Assembly (NCBI GenBank): GCA_015520475.1
Contig: WAQA01000077.1
Span: 1 to 12,797, forward strand
DNA from: Candidatus Bathyarchaeota archaeon
GTDB taxonomy: Archaea > Thermoproteota > Bathyarchaeia > Bathyarchaeales > WAQA01
Length of the DNA: 12,797 bases
Reading direction: 5' to 3'
Part shown: positions 1-7,647 of the stretch, piece by piece
How the letters are laid out: every line of letters begins with the position of its first letter
Position numbering within the stretch: position 1 is the first letter of the stretch
Notes under the pieces: generated by a model
Seen by the model: the letters and a program-made list of their open reading frames with translations, nothing else
The model's database searches: none
What the model was told of the DNA's origin: nothing
Program-made: the position numbers and the translations under genes

Positions 1-19
1 AGATGTGTATAAGAGACAG
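1..19 (+). other. Nextera/Tn5 mosaic-end adapter (library artefact)
   Basis: The first 19 bases, AGATGTGTATAAGAGACAG, match exactly the Tn5 mosaic end used in Nextera tagmentation libraries. They are residual adapter at a contig end, not genomic sequence or a natural transposon end. Reading through them in the frame of the first gene gives the residues VYKRQ, a known signature of adapter contamination in protein databases. Genomic sequence starts at about position 20. Confidence 0.97.
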
Positions 20-793
20 GGGATGCACGCTGCAATATATGCAAACTGGCTTAACCTCTCGTGGATTCTCCTCTTCCTAACAGGCTTCTTCAGGATCACA
101 GTTTCACCTTCCATCCGCTTTATACTATTAACCTCAGCAGCTTCTGTTCTGATGGTTTATACGCATCCCTGGAGCTGGTTCTTCATGATGGCCGTTCTAG
201 TAGTGGATCTCTCAATTGTTATCCTGAAGTGCCTCCTCCAACCTGGAAGATTTAAAACGAATCTGAAGATGCATAAGAACGTTCTCCTATCATTAATATT
301 CATATTAACACTAAACTTTATCGTTGACCGTTCAAAGACTCTTCTGCTTGGCGGTCCAGGAGCCGAGGCCGGCTACTCAATAGCCGAGGAAGGAAATATA
401 ATCTACACATCATCCTTCTGGTTCAATTTTATAATAACCTCCAGATTCTATACTGGCGGTTTCGTCTCGAACTTTCCATTCTTCCTTTTAGGTTTAATTG
501 GAATGTTAATCTTGATAGGAATCGATGATGAACCCAACCGCCTAATAACATCATGGTCCATAGTGCTTTCAGTCGCCCTCATATACCTTGAGCCAAGGCT
601 TCAATGGAGGGTTCTCTTCATGGCTCCAACCCAAATATTAACGGTTAAAGGTTTAGATTATGTTACTGAGAAACTAAGTTCTCTATGGAGCAGCGGGTAT
701 GGAGATAATCTAGCTAAGACCTTCACCCTCTATTTTATATTGTTAATGTTCAATTACTGTATAAGGAGCATTGCCAATCTAGTTCCAATCTAG
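20..793 (+). CDS. Multi-spanning membrane protein, C-terminal fragment; possible GT-C-type glycosyltransferase
   Basis: This is the C-terminal part of a polytopic membrane protein; its 5' end is lost at the contig edge. The frame is open into the adapter, so a GTG at 5-7 is artefactual and the ATG at 23 is probably internal. About 257 genomic residues contain roughly six to seven hydrophobic segments, for example ILLFLTGFF, FILLTSAASVLMVY, VLLSLIFILTLNFIV and FFLLGLIGMLILIGI, separated by short charged loops. A YTHPWSW motif follows a membrane segment, and a late PRLQWRVLFMAP stretch resembles the Arg-rich loop before the last helices of many archaeal GT-C glycosyltransferases. The next gene carries a similar YTHP motif and starts 22 bases downstream, so the two are probably co-transcribed and perhaps related. 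Function is inferred from architecture and context only. It could also be an unrelated membrane protein or a polymerase/flippase-like protein of a surface-glycan locus. Confidence 0.7.
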   Translation, partial: GMHAAIYANWLNLSWILLFLTGFFRITVSPSIRFILLTSAASVLMVYTHPWSWFFMMAVLVVDLSIVILKCLLQPGRFKTNLKMHKNVLLSLIFILTLNFIVDRSKTLLLGGPGAEAGYSIAEEGNIIYTSSFWFNFIITSRFYTGGFVSNFPFFLLGLIGMLILIGIDDEPNRLITSWSIVLSVALIYLEPRLQWRVLFMAPTQILTVKGLDYVTEKLSSLWSSGYGDNLAKTFTLYFILLMFNYCIRSIANLVPI

Positions 794-815
794 ACATGTA
801 AGGGATAAGTGCGGT

Positions 816-3485
816 ATGGAACGACTTAAAGAACAGATGAGTATTCTAGCCGTATCCTTAACCTTCCTCTTAATATTCCTCTTTGTGATAGTTGTCGCTG
901 TTACAAGACCCCTCAGAATATTAACCATGCTCTACAGTGTCTGGGCCATATTCTATACTCATCCTGAAATTCCACTTGCAGTCTTTGGAGCGCTTATAAT
1001 CCTCTCCTCAATCTTAATCTTAACATATAGAGGCCTAAACAGAAGAGTTATAGTTGACTCTTCACTGAGCATGATAGGAATTGGAATTCCACTTCTACAT
1101 GTATTCCTAACATCCCTCCACCTACTCAATGTTGACGTCTTCGCTTTGATCCCCTATCTACTGGTTAATCTGCCGCCGTTATCAGCTGCGAATCCTCTCG
1201 GAGCAATCTCAGCTCTACTAGTTATCTCCGTAAAGGCTTTCTTTCTACAGCGGCTCCTCATAAGCGAGCGGCTCGAATCCTCTCTTCTAGAGCGGCTCTT
1301 AATCTCTATAGGATTAGGTGTCGGAGTGACAAGTCTACAGGTGATGCTTCTAAGCTTTCTACATCTAGCGTCTCTATCCTACATTCTATACTCTGACATC
1401 TCTATCGTTCTGATACTTACAGTAGCAAGCCTATACTATAATGCTCCATCAAGTTTCATAAGAGACTCCGAAATCAATCTAAGATCAATAATCTCCAAAA
1501 TAGAGTTATTAACTAGGGATTCATGGCTCCTACTAAAGATATCAGTGGTCGCTGCTCTCTTACTGATTAGCTCGTACTATTCGATTGGGGCTGTTCTAGA
1601 GTGGGATTCACTGGCCTACATTGCCCATTACGCGCGGATAATATATTATACAAATGGTGTCCTTGACGAGTCCGGTCCCTCCATAGGCTTGGAGATGAGT
1701 GCCTCTTACCCTACAGGTTTCCAGTCTCTAGCCGTATACTTCTATAAGTATGTTGGCTCTGCAGATGATCTCTATATTCGTCTCCTCTCAGCAGCCTTCT
1801 TCCCTCTTCTACTCTCAGCATGCTACCTATTCTTCAGAGACTTCTTCTCTAGGAATGAATCCTTAACAGGTATTCTTCTTGTGGCTTCAACCCCGCTTCT
1901 AGGATATTACATGGTTATGTCAGGGCATTATATGCCGTACCTAATCTACACTGCCACTCTAGCTCTCCATCTCGAGATAAGATACCTCCGGGAGAAGCGG
2001 TTCAAGTGGTTGATCCTCTCCTCAATATTCTCAGGTTTCTCATCAATAATCAGTTATCTGGGACTATCAATCTTCATCTTATTACTGATCAGCCTATTAG
2101 TTATGGGTGAGCTAAGCCTAAAGTCTATGTTATGCATGATTATAGGAGCACTCCTTCCCTCATCATACATCATCAGAAACATATTCCTGCATGGGGATCC
2201 TCTCTATCCAATCCTCTCAAGATCTAACAGTTTTCTATGGGCTTCAAGAACTAAACATTTCTATTTGACATCTATATATTCTGGAATAAACTTCTCCTCT
2301 CCATTCTCCCTCTCAGACTTCCTCTTCATGAGGATGCTTGGAATAAAACCTTGGGGGGTTCTAACATTACTGATAACCCCTCTACTCCTAATATATCTCA
2401 GAAGGGTTAGGAGAGTATGGGTGACAGAGGATGAAAAGCTCCTCCTAACCCTCTTTTCCTCCTCCATTCTAATCTTCCTTTTAAATCCAACCTTTGAACG
2501 TTACCTATTGCCGAGCATAGCGGTTCACATGTCAATCTTCCTCTGGATAATGAGGTCGTCTAGAAGGTTTGGGCTCAGAAGACTTAACGTTGCTTTAAGA
2601 GCTGTAATTCCATATGCCACGGCTCTAACTTTGGCATGTATCCTCTCTTTCCCATTGACCTCTGTAAGTGAGGGATATATCCCATCCTCAACGGGGAATC
2701 CCATAGACAAATACAGTTACCTTTCACTCTTTTATCCTGGAGAGGCTGATTGCTGGTATTGGATAAACGAGAATACTGCACCAAACGTTAAAATCGCCAC
2801 ATACGACATAAAATACTACTATATTGAAAGGGAGATTGTTCCGCTTGACGGTAAACTCTCAATACCGTTATATAGACGTAACATGGACGTTAACAAAGCG
2901 ATAAGATACCTGCGAAGTATAGGCGTCGAATACGTGTTCTCCTCAAGTTCAGCTTCTCCTATGAACCCTGCTACTCCACCAGCCTATTACATGAATCCAA
3001 TAGTTCCATACCTTGGAGATCCAGCATTCTTCCCTGTTGTATATGCTAGGCATGACTCAGCAGTCTATCATGTAGGCCCATTAGATAGGGGGGCTCTTAA
3101 TGCAGTTATAAAAAGGTTCATAAGCAATAGAATTATTCCGCCATTAATCAATTATCCAATGACCCTCAACTTTAAAGTTGGACTGGAGAGTTTAAGGCTG
3201 CATCTCTACGTCCCATCAGATTATCACCGTTCAGTCCGCTTCATACTCTCAATAAAAGGCAACGGAAAATACTCTATACTTCTCCTCAGAGGGGTTGTGA
3301 ATGGTCCCGCCTCACCATTCATCCATCCGCACCTAATAACTTCAGATGAAGGAACAAATCCGTCCATAAACTGGATAGTTGAAGGTGGAAGCTACACCCT
3401 GATAATATCAAAGGCTGAAAATAGCGAGTCCCACATAAACATAAAAGTATCGATCCTATTTAAGAGACTTAATGATGCTTCCTAG
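816..3485 (+). CDS. Large GT-C-like membrane glycosyltransferase with extracytoplasmic C-terminal domain
   Basis: This 889-residue protein has about 15 hydrophobic helices in residues 1-615 and a mainly soluble region from about 620 to the end. Features seen that fit GT-C (PMT/ArnT/AglB-like) enzymes are an acidic first-loop motif EWDSLAY at 262-268, a SYPTGFQ motif at 297-303, a RNIFLHGDPLYP motif at 454-465 resembling the conserved RNYLxTGNPxYP segment, and ERYLLPS at 561-567. The soluble part starts with WINENTAPNVKIATYD at 649-664, a segment common after the last helix of such proteins, and ends in a probable beta-rich domain. The family transfers sugars from polyprenyl-phosphate donors to acceptors on the outer face of the membrane; donor and acceptor here are unknown. 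ATG 816 has a modest GGGAT site at 802-806. The 22-base gap from the preceding membrane protein suggests an operon. Confidence is high for a membrane protein and moderate for glycosyltransferase activity. Confidence 0.8.
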   Translation: MERLKEQMSILAVSLTFLLIFLFVIVVAVTRPLRILTMLYSVWAIFYTHPEIPLAVFGALIILSSILILTYRGLNRRVIVDSSLSMIGIGIPLLHVFLTSLHLLNVDVFALIPYLLVNLPPLSAANPLGAISALLVISVKAFFLQRLLISERLESSLLERLLISIGLGVGVTSLQVMLLSFLHLASLSYILYSDISIVLILTVASLYYNAPSSFIRDSEINLRSIISKIELLTRDSWLLLKISVVAALLLISSYYSIGAVLEWDSLAYIAHYARIIYYTNGVLDESGPSIGLEMSASYPTGFQSLAVYFYKYVGSADDLYIRLLSAAFFPLLLSACYLFFRDFFSRNESLTGILLVASTPLLGYYMVMSGHYMPYLIYTATLALHLEIRYLREKRFKWLILSSIFSGFSSIISYLGLSIFILLLISLLVMGELSLKSMLCMIIGALLPSSYIIRNIFLHGDPLYPILSRSNSFLWASRTKHFYLTSIYSGINFSSPFSLSDFLFMRMLGIKPWGVLTLLITPLLLIYLRRVRRVWVTEDEKLLLTLFSSSILIFLLNPTFERYLLPSIAVHMSIFLWIMRSSRRFGLRRLNVALRAVIPYATALTLACILSFPLTSVSEGYIPSSTGNPIDKYSYLSLFYPGEADCWYWINENTAPNVKIATYDIKYYYIEREIVPLDGKLSIPLYRRNMDVNKAIRYLRSIGVEYVFSSSSASPMNPATPPAYYMNPIVPYLGDPAFFPVVYARHDSAVYHVGPLDRGALNAVIKRFISNRIIPPLINYPMTLNFKVGLESLRLHLYVPSDYHRSVRFILSIKGNGKYSILLLRGVVNGPASPFIHPHLITSDEGTNPSINWIVEGGSYTLIISKAENSESHINIKVSILFKRLNDAS

Positions 3486-3595
3486 AAGCAAAGTTTAAAG
3501 CCTATCTCCTCGTTGCGGTGTGGGCATCGTGGCCGGGCCTAGAAGATATTCGGGACAAACCTGTATACCCTCCTCTTAATCTTTACTGGTGGACT

Positions 3596-3618
3596 CCAAG
3601 TAGAAGCCCCCAACTTGG
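3596..3618. repeat. Short perfect inverted repeat (possible RNA hairpin)
   Basis: CCAAGT and ACTTGG form a perfect 6-bp stem around an 11-base loop AGAAGCCCCCA. It lies in the gene-free gap between the glycosyltransferase and mre11. No T-tract follows, so it is not a classical terminator. It could be part of a small RNA or a chance repeat. Confidence 0.35.
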
Positions 3619-3767
3619 CTGCAATAAATCCTGTAAGATCCTTAGACGATACATTCACATTTATACCTGCCTAACTATACAGTCTCTTTACACCAAATAT
3701 CAACCCAGCATCCAGAAACTTCTTAAGTACGCATCTTCCTCTTTTCATTTGGAGATAAGTAAACCGT

Positions 3768-3800
3768 CTATATACGTGAAATCTTAATCCCGGATATAAA
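3768..3800 (+). promoter_or_regulatory. Candidate mre11-rad50 promoter (two TATA-like boxes)
   Basis: Two archaeal TATA-like sites are seen: TATATA at 3769-3774 and TATAAA at 3795-3800. With the usual 25-27 base spacing, the first predicts a transcript start near 3797 with a leader of about 38 bases containing the Shine-Dalgarno-like GGGATCC at 3823-3829. The second predicts a start near 3823, giving an almost leaderless transcript. The first fits better with the chosen ATG at 3835. Confidence 0.45.
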
Positions 3801-3834
3801 CGGTAAGATGCTTGTGATCAGAGGGATCCATAAA

Positions 3835-5097
3835 ATGGTTAAACTCGGCGTTTTCAGTGATACGCATGTTGGGAGGAGCATTCCAAAGGATATAGCCTCT
3901 CTTAGAAGGAAAGCGTTCCGTCATGCATTCACCCAAGCCATAGACATTTTCATAGAGAGAAAAGTTGATTATGTAATTCATGGAGGAGACGTTTTTGAGC
4001 GGAGAAGTATGACGCCTGAAGATTCTATCTTCGTCAAGAAGGAGCTCCAGAGACTCATTGACAACCTGAACGCTGACTTGAAGATATTCCTTGTTAGGGG
4101 GAATCATGACGGTACGATAGAGAATAACGCCATAAACTACATTGAACATCCACTTGCAGAGTACCTGAAGGCTTTAGGGGATGGAATCCTCAAGGGAGAG
4201 CCTGAGATATATATAGATGAAAACGTGGCGGTGACCGGGCTGGGTTATACGCCGTATACATCCATTAGACTCAAAGAAGCAAAAACTCTTATAACAGATA
4301 TCCTTTTGAAATCAAGGAGCCAATATAGGATATTCCTGTTACATGCCTTTGTCAGGAATCATCAAAATATACCTCCCGGCGTACCTGAACATCAGATAGT
4401 AGACAGTAAAGATCTAGCCGGGTTAGGGGCAGACCTAATAGTATGTGGCCATAACCATCAGTACTCGCCGCCCAGTATTGTAGACGGCGCAACGCTCTTA
4501 ACTCCGGGAGGAACTGAGGCGATAGATCTGGCTGATGAAGGCTCGCATGGCGTATGCATCGTGGAACTTGCCGGTGAGAATATAAGAGTGGAATATGTAC
4601 CTATCCATCCGCTTTACATGATGAGAAACATATCCATCAGCAGTGAATTGCCAAGGCCGCAGGAATGGTATCTTGTTAACGTGTTAAGGGAATCTGAGAA
4701 GTATACCGCCGAGTTAGAATCTAAAGGAGAAGAGGGAATCCTTAGAATAATCATTGAAGGAACAATCAAAGGAGACAAGTATGAACTAGAGGAATTGTTA
4801 AGAAGTGAACTGATGAGGGTTAAGGATGAGAATCCATGCCTTCTCTATGTAGCTCTAGAGAACAGGTTAAGGGAGGAGGCTCAGACGGAACCGATGAAGT
4901 CGGCAGGTAAAGACGAGATATTGGAGACCGCGCTTGAGCTTTTAGGGGAGAAGTCGATGGCTGAAGCTGCTAGGTTAATCGAGGAGGTGGAGATGGCTTT
5001 AGATGAGGAGGCTAGCTCGAAAACCGGTCTCTTAACAGATTCTGCCCGTCGAAGATTTGTGGAGAGATGGCTTAAGATACTGGAGGCTGAAGGATGA
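3835..5097 (+). CDS. mre11: Mre11 double-strand-break repair nuclease
   Basis: This protein of about 420 residues is a manganese-dependent exo/endonuclease that trims DNA ends with Rad50. All phosphodiesterase motifs are visible: SDTHVG (D9, H11), HGGDVF (D52), VRGNHD (N90, H91), LLHAF (H170) and CGHNHQ (H206, H208), in the same order and at nearly the same spacing as the metal ligands and catalytic histidine of Pyrococcus Mre11. The C-terminal region from about 330 is charged and probably helical, where the Rad50-binding region lies in the family. I chose ATG 3835 over the in-frame ATG 3808: it gives the family-typical N-terminus MVKLGVFSDTH, has GGGATCC at 3823-3829 upstream, and 3808 would lie close to or upstream of the predicted transcript start. 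The stop overlaps the rad50 start by 4 bases (ATGA), so the genes are translationally coupled. Unlike many thermophilic archaea, no herA or nurA flanks the pair. Confidence 0.96.
   Translation: MVKLGVFSDTHVGRSIPKDIASLRRKAFRHAFTQAIDIFIERKVDYVIHGGDVFERRSMTPEDSIFVKKELQRLIDNLNADLKIFLVRGNHDGTIENNAINYIEHPLAEYLKALGDGILKGEPEIYIDENVAVTGLGYTPYTSIRLKEAKTLITDILLKSRSQYRIFLLHAFVRNHQNIPPGVPEHQIVDSKDLAGLGADLIVCGHNHQYSPPSIVDGATLLTPGGTEAIDLADEGSHGVCIVELAGENIRVEYVPIHPLYMMRNISISSELPRPQEWYLVNVLRESEKYTAELESKGEEGILRIIIEGTIKGDKYELEELLRSELMRVKDENPCLLYVALENRLREEAQTEPMKSAGKDEILETALELLGEKSMAEAARLIEEVEMALDEEASSKTGLLTDSARRRFVERWLKILEAEG
5082..5086 (+). promoter_or_regulatory. Shine-Dalgarno site of rad50
   Basis: GGAGG lies within the last codons of mre11, 7 bases before the rad50 ATG. 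It supports the ATG at 5094 and the ATGA overlap as a translational coupling point. Confidence 0.75.
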
Positions 5098-7439
5098 GCG
5101 GAGTTCTTGAACTCTTAGAGATAAATGGATTCGAAGGATATAAGGATGGAAAGGTTAAGTTTACATCAGGTCTCAATCTGATAACAGGGAGAAACTCAAC
5201 TGGAAAAACAACCCTCCTAGACGCTATATTCTTTGCTTTGTATGGAATGATTCCAGGAGTGGACAAGAAGCTTCTGGTTACAAGGCTTCACGGAGAGAAG
5301 CGGCGGATGCTTGTACATGTAAAATTTAAGTCTCCAATCGATGGGCGGGAAGTAGAGATCTACAGGAGAGGGAAACTCTATGAGACTAAAGATGGAGAGA
5401 GCTTCAGAACAGACCTACTAAAACTCTTTATAGACGGATCTGAAGTTCAGATAGGCGGCGATGACGATTTAAGAAGGCGAGTTTCAGAACTAATCGGTTT
5501 AAGCATGAAGAAGTTTATGAATCTCGTCTATGTTAGGCAGGGTGAACTGAATAGGATACTGAAGCCTAACCCTAGAGATATGGACTCTGTTCTTGGAATA
5601 ACGGTCCTCAGAGAACTGGCTGAAGAGCTTGATACGGCGAGAAGGGTACTTGAAAAGTATGAAGGAAGAGACGTTAAAACAGAAGCTTCGATACTTGAGA
5701 GATCCATACTTCCAAAGATGGAAGAACATATAGCAGAGCTGGAGGAGCAATATGAAAGGTTAAAATTAGAAGTTAAGGAGATAAAGGAGAAAGTTGAAAA
5801 GGCCAGATCCGAGGATCTGAGGAGACTGCTTGAATATGTTGAGGAGAGAGACAGACTTAAAGAAAAGATGAGAAGTGAGCAGGGGAAGGCCCAAGCATTA
5901 CTCCAGCAGAGAAAAGTTTCTGCTCTACGTGATCTAGAGAGATGCGCTAAGGAAGCAGCGCAGGAAAACTTGAAGATCAGAATGGAACTGGAGAGGGTGA
6001 GAGAGAAAAGAGAGAAGATCGAAGCAGAATATAAGAATTTACTGGATAGGCTGAGCAGGGTTGACTATGCCTTAACAGTTGCTGAAGCCTCCTCTCCTGA
6101 GGATATCAATGCGCAGATAGATGAGGCCAGCAAACGTTCCAGCGTTCTACAACGTCTCATAAAGGATGTTGAGGAGGCCCTAAAAGAGATAGAGAAGGAA
6201 AGAAATGAGTTGGATGGTGAGTCGAGGGCCCTAATAAGGGAGCTGGAGTCCCATAGGAGACTGCTAAGCGAGGGAAGAGCTAACTGTCCAATGTGTGGAC
6301 AGAAGATAACCTCTGAACTCCTGAGGGAGCTCATTAAGGAGAAGGAGCGGAAACTAAATCTGATAGCCGAAGAGCTCAGGAAAGTTGATGGTGAGTATAG
6401 ACAGTTTAAGAACCGGCTTAACGAGTTCTCAGAAGAGAAAGAGCATCTTGAAAGAAAGATAGAGAACCTCAAACGAGTCAAAGATGAAATAAATCGCCTT
6501 CTTAATGGGGAGAGCTACGAGTCCCTCAAAGAGGCATACGCTAAAGTTGGGAAGGTCCATGAACGGTTGAAGGATGAACTTGATCGGCTTCTAAGGATAT
6601 ATAGCGCGTCAGAGGAGAAGAGAAGGGAGCTCGAGAAGACAGTGGAGAACGTCAAACAATACCTTCAGAAGTCCGAAGAATACTCTAAGAAGGTGAAGGA
6701 GACAATTGAAAAAATAAGCAGATACCTCATCAAATTAGGCTTCCCATTTAATCCCGCAGATGAAGGATTGAAGGGTAGAATTGCTGAGCGGATACCGATA
6801 AGTCCAGAGGAGCTTGGAAAGCTACATATCCAAATGCAAAGGAAGAAGCGAGACTTTGAATTGACAAGAGAGGCCTTAGAGAGAAGACGGAGGGAAAAAG
6901 AGGAGAATATGGAGATACTCAAAAAATTAAGGAAGAGACTTGAGAAGGCAAGGTTAGCAGCTGAACTTGCAGAGAGATTTAAGGCTGGAATTGAAACTAG
7001 AAGGAGGAATATGATCAGAGAGATAACTCACAGAGCATTCGCAATCTATAACTCTTTAACCGACCAGCATGTCTATAGAGCCTTCGAAGTCAAGCCTGAA
7101 ACATACGAAGTATATGTCTACCCTGAAAGCTTAGATGCTCCTATCCCAGTCGTAAGGGTTGGAGGAGGCCATCAAACATTAATTGCCCTCTCCTTCAGAC
7201 TTGCCCTCCTAGAGGTTCTAGGATACAGGAGCCTACTGATACTTGATGAGCCGACATACGGGGTTGACTCAGAAAATATACCTCAACTTCTAAGTCAGAT
7301 AGCAGAGGCTTCTAGAAGAGTCTCTCAAGTAATCCTTGTTACTCATTATGGTATAGGAGAGGAGGAAGCAGCGAACATAATAAGAGTCAGTATAAGCCAG
7401 GATGGATCGTCAAAGGTTGAGACTTCAATAAACCATTAA
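5094..7439 (+). CDS. rad50: Rad50 ATPase (SMC-like), partner of Mre11, with divergent ABC signature
   Basis: This 781-residue ABC/SMC-type ATPase bridges and processes DNA ends with Mre11. Visible in order: N-terminal lobe with Walker A GRNSTGKTT at 32-40; Q-loop YVRQGEL with Q149; a long coiled coil of charged heptads from about 170 to 395; zinc hook CPMCGQ with C398 and C401, almost exactly mid-protein; the return coiled coil to about 640; then the C-terminal lobe with Walker B LLILDEP (D718, E719) and a TH H-loop (H751). The signature position, normally LSGGE, reads VGGGH at 689-693, so the conserved serine is glycine and the glutamate is histidine. The D-loop YGVDSEN is also unlike the common FLDEE. 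The protein is shorter than most Rad50 (about 850-1000 residues), implying shorter arms. The GGAGG site at 5082-5086 lies 7 bases before ATG 5094, inside the end of mre11. Identification is secure from the mre11 neighbour, hook and ATPase motifs. Confidence 0.95.
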   Translation: MSGVLELLEINGFEGYKDGKVKFTSGLNLITGRNSTGKTTLLDAIFFALYGMIPGVDKKLLVTRLHGEKRRMLVHVKFKSPIDGREVEIYRRGKLYETKDGESFRTDLLKLFIDGSEVQIGGDDDLRRRVSELIGLSMKKFMNLVYVRQGELNRILKPNPRDMDSVLGITVLRELAEELDTARRVLEKYEGRDVKTEASILERSILPKMEEHIAELEEQYERLKLEVKEIKEKVEKARSEDLRRLLEYVEERDRLKEKMRSEQGKAQALLQQRKVSALRDLERCAKEAAQENLKIRMELERVREKREKIEAEYKNLLDRLSRVDYALTVAEASSPEDINAQIDEASKRSSVLQRLIKDVEEALKEIEKERNELDGESRALIRELESHRRLLSEGRANCPMCGQKITSELLRELIKEKERKLNLIAEELRKVDGEYRQFKNRLNEFSEEKEHLERKIENLKRVKDEINRLLNGESYESLKEAYAKVGKVHERLKDELDRLLRIYSASEEKRRELEKTVENVKQYLQKSEEYSKKVKETIEKISRYLIKLGFPFNPADEGLKGRIAERIPISPEELGKLHIQMQRKKRDFELTREALERRRREKEENMEILKKLRKRLEKARLAAELAERFKAGIETRRRNMIREITHRAFAIYNSLTDQHVYRAFEVKPETYEVYVYPESLDAPIPVVRVGGGHQTLIALSFRLALLEVLGYRSLLILDEPTYGVDSENIPQLLSQIAEASRRVSQVILVTHYGIGEEEAANIIRVSISQDGSSKVETSINH

Positions 7440-7565
7440 ATTATAACTTGAAAGGTAACATTTTGAGGATGACTCATTCATCTCCACATAAGGATGGAAG
7501 ATAACCGTAAACCATCAAGAATCAACTTATGGAATATCTGTGAATTTAACATTAGTAGTGTAGTT

Positions 7566-7595
7566 ATGGTTATAGATGCCCATTAACGTAACCAT
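7566..7595. repeat. Inverted repeat at the promoter of the PHP-domain gene (possible operator)
   Basis: ATGGTTA at 7566-7572 and TAACCAT at 7589-7595 are perfect reverse complements separated by 16 bases. The right arm abuts and overlaps by one base the TATA-like box TTTAAAGG. A repressor or activator bound here would cover the TFB/TBP recognition region. An operator role is inference from position. Confidence 0.4.
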
Positions 7596-7602
7596 TTAAA
7601 GG
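7595..7602 (+). promoter_or_regulatory. TATA box of the PHP-domain gene
   Basis: TTTAAAGG agrees well with the archaeal TATA consensus. At 25-27 bases spacing it predicts a transcript start near 7624, giving a leader of about 24 bases that keeps the Shine-Dalgarno site at 7631-7638. Confidence 0.5.
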
Positions 7603-7630
7603 TATGAACAATTATGATGCTAGGTTAGTA

Positions 7631-7638
7631 GAGGTGAT
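7631..7638 (+). promoter_or_regulatory. Strong Shine-Dalgarno site of the PHP-domain gene
   Basis: GAGGTGAT is fully complementary to the typical archaeal 16S rRNA 3' tail. It is 6 bases from a TTG at 7645 and 9 bases from the ATG at 7648. The directly adjacent ATG is preferred. Confidence 0.75.
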
Positions 7639-7647
7639 ACGCAATTG

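Larger units (their letters stand above)
3486..3834. other. 349-base gap without a convincing gene upstream of mre11
   Basis: No family is recognisable in this stretch. An open frame at 3518-3787 starts with GTG, has low-complexity and aromatic-rich composition, no Shine-Dalgarno site and no recognisable domain, so I do not call it a gene. The stretch has a TTTAAAG TATA-like site at 3494-3500, then a GC-rich block at 3513-3545 (22 of 33 bases G or C by my count), then a 6-bp hairpin at about 3596-3618, and TATA-like sites near 3769 and 3795 that probably serve mre11. An unrecognised small RNA or a decayed gene is possible. Confidence 0.5.

Noticed and set aside
1..30. A possible natural Tn5/IS50-type transposon end at the left edge
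   Set aside because: The 19 bases are the hyperactive engineered mosaic end used in sequencing kits, present once at the extreme edge, with no transposase nearby. An adapter explains it fully.
3518..3787. An 89-codon open frame between the glycosyltransferase and mre11
   Set aside because: GTG start without a Shine-Dalgarno site, odd composition, no recognisable family, and it runs through the candidate mre11 promoter.
3784..4149. 121-codon minus-strand frame over the start of mre11
   Set aside because: Lies antisense to the conserved nuclease motifs of Mre11; a shadow of that gene's codon usage.
6065..6481. 138-codon minus-strand frame inside rad50
   Set aside because: Antisense to the coiled coil and zinc hook; its Ser/Leu/Phe-rich composition is the expected complement of Lys/Glu/Arg codons.
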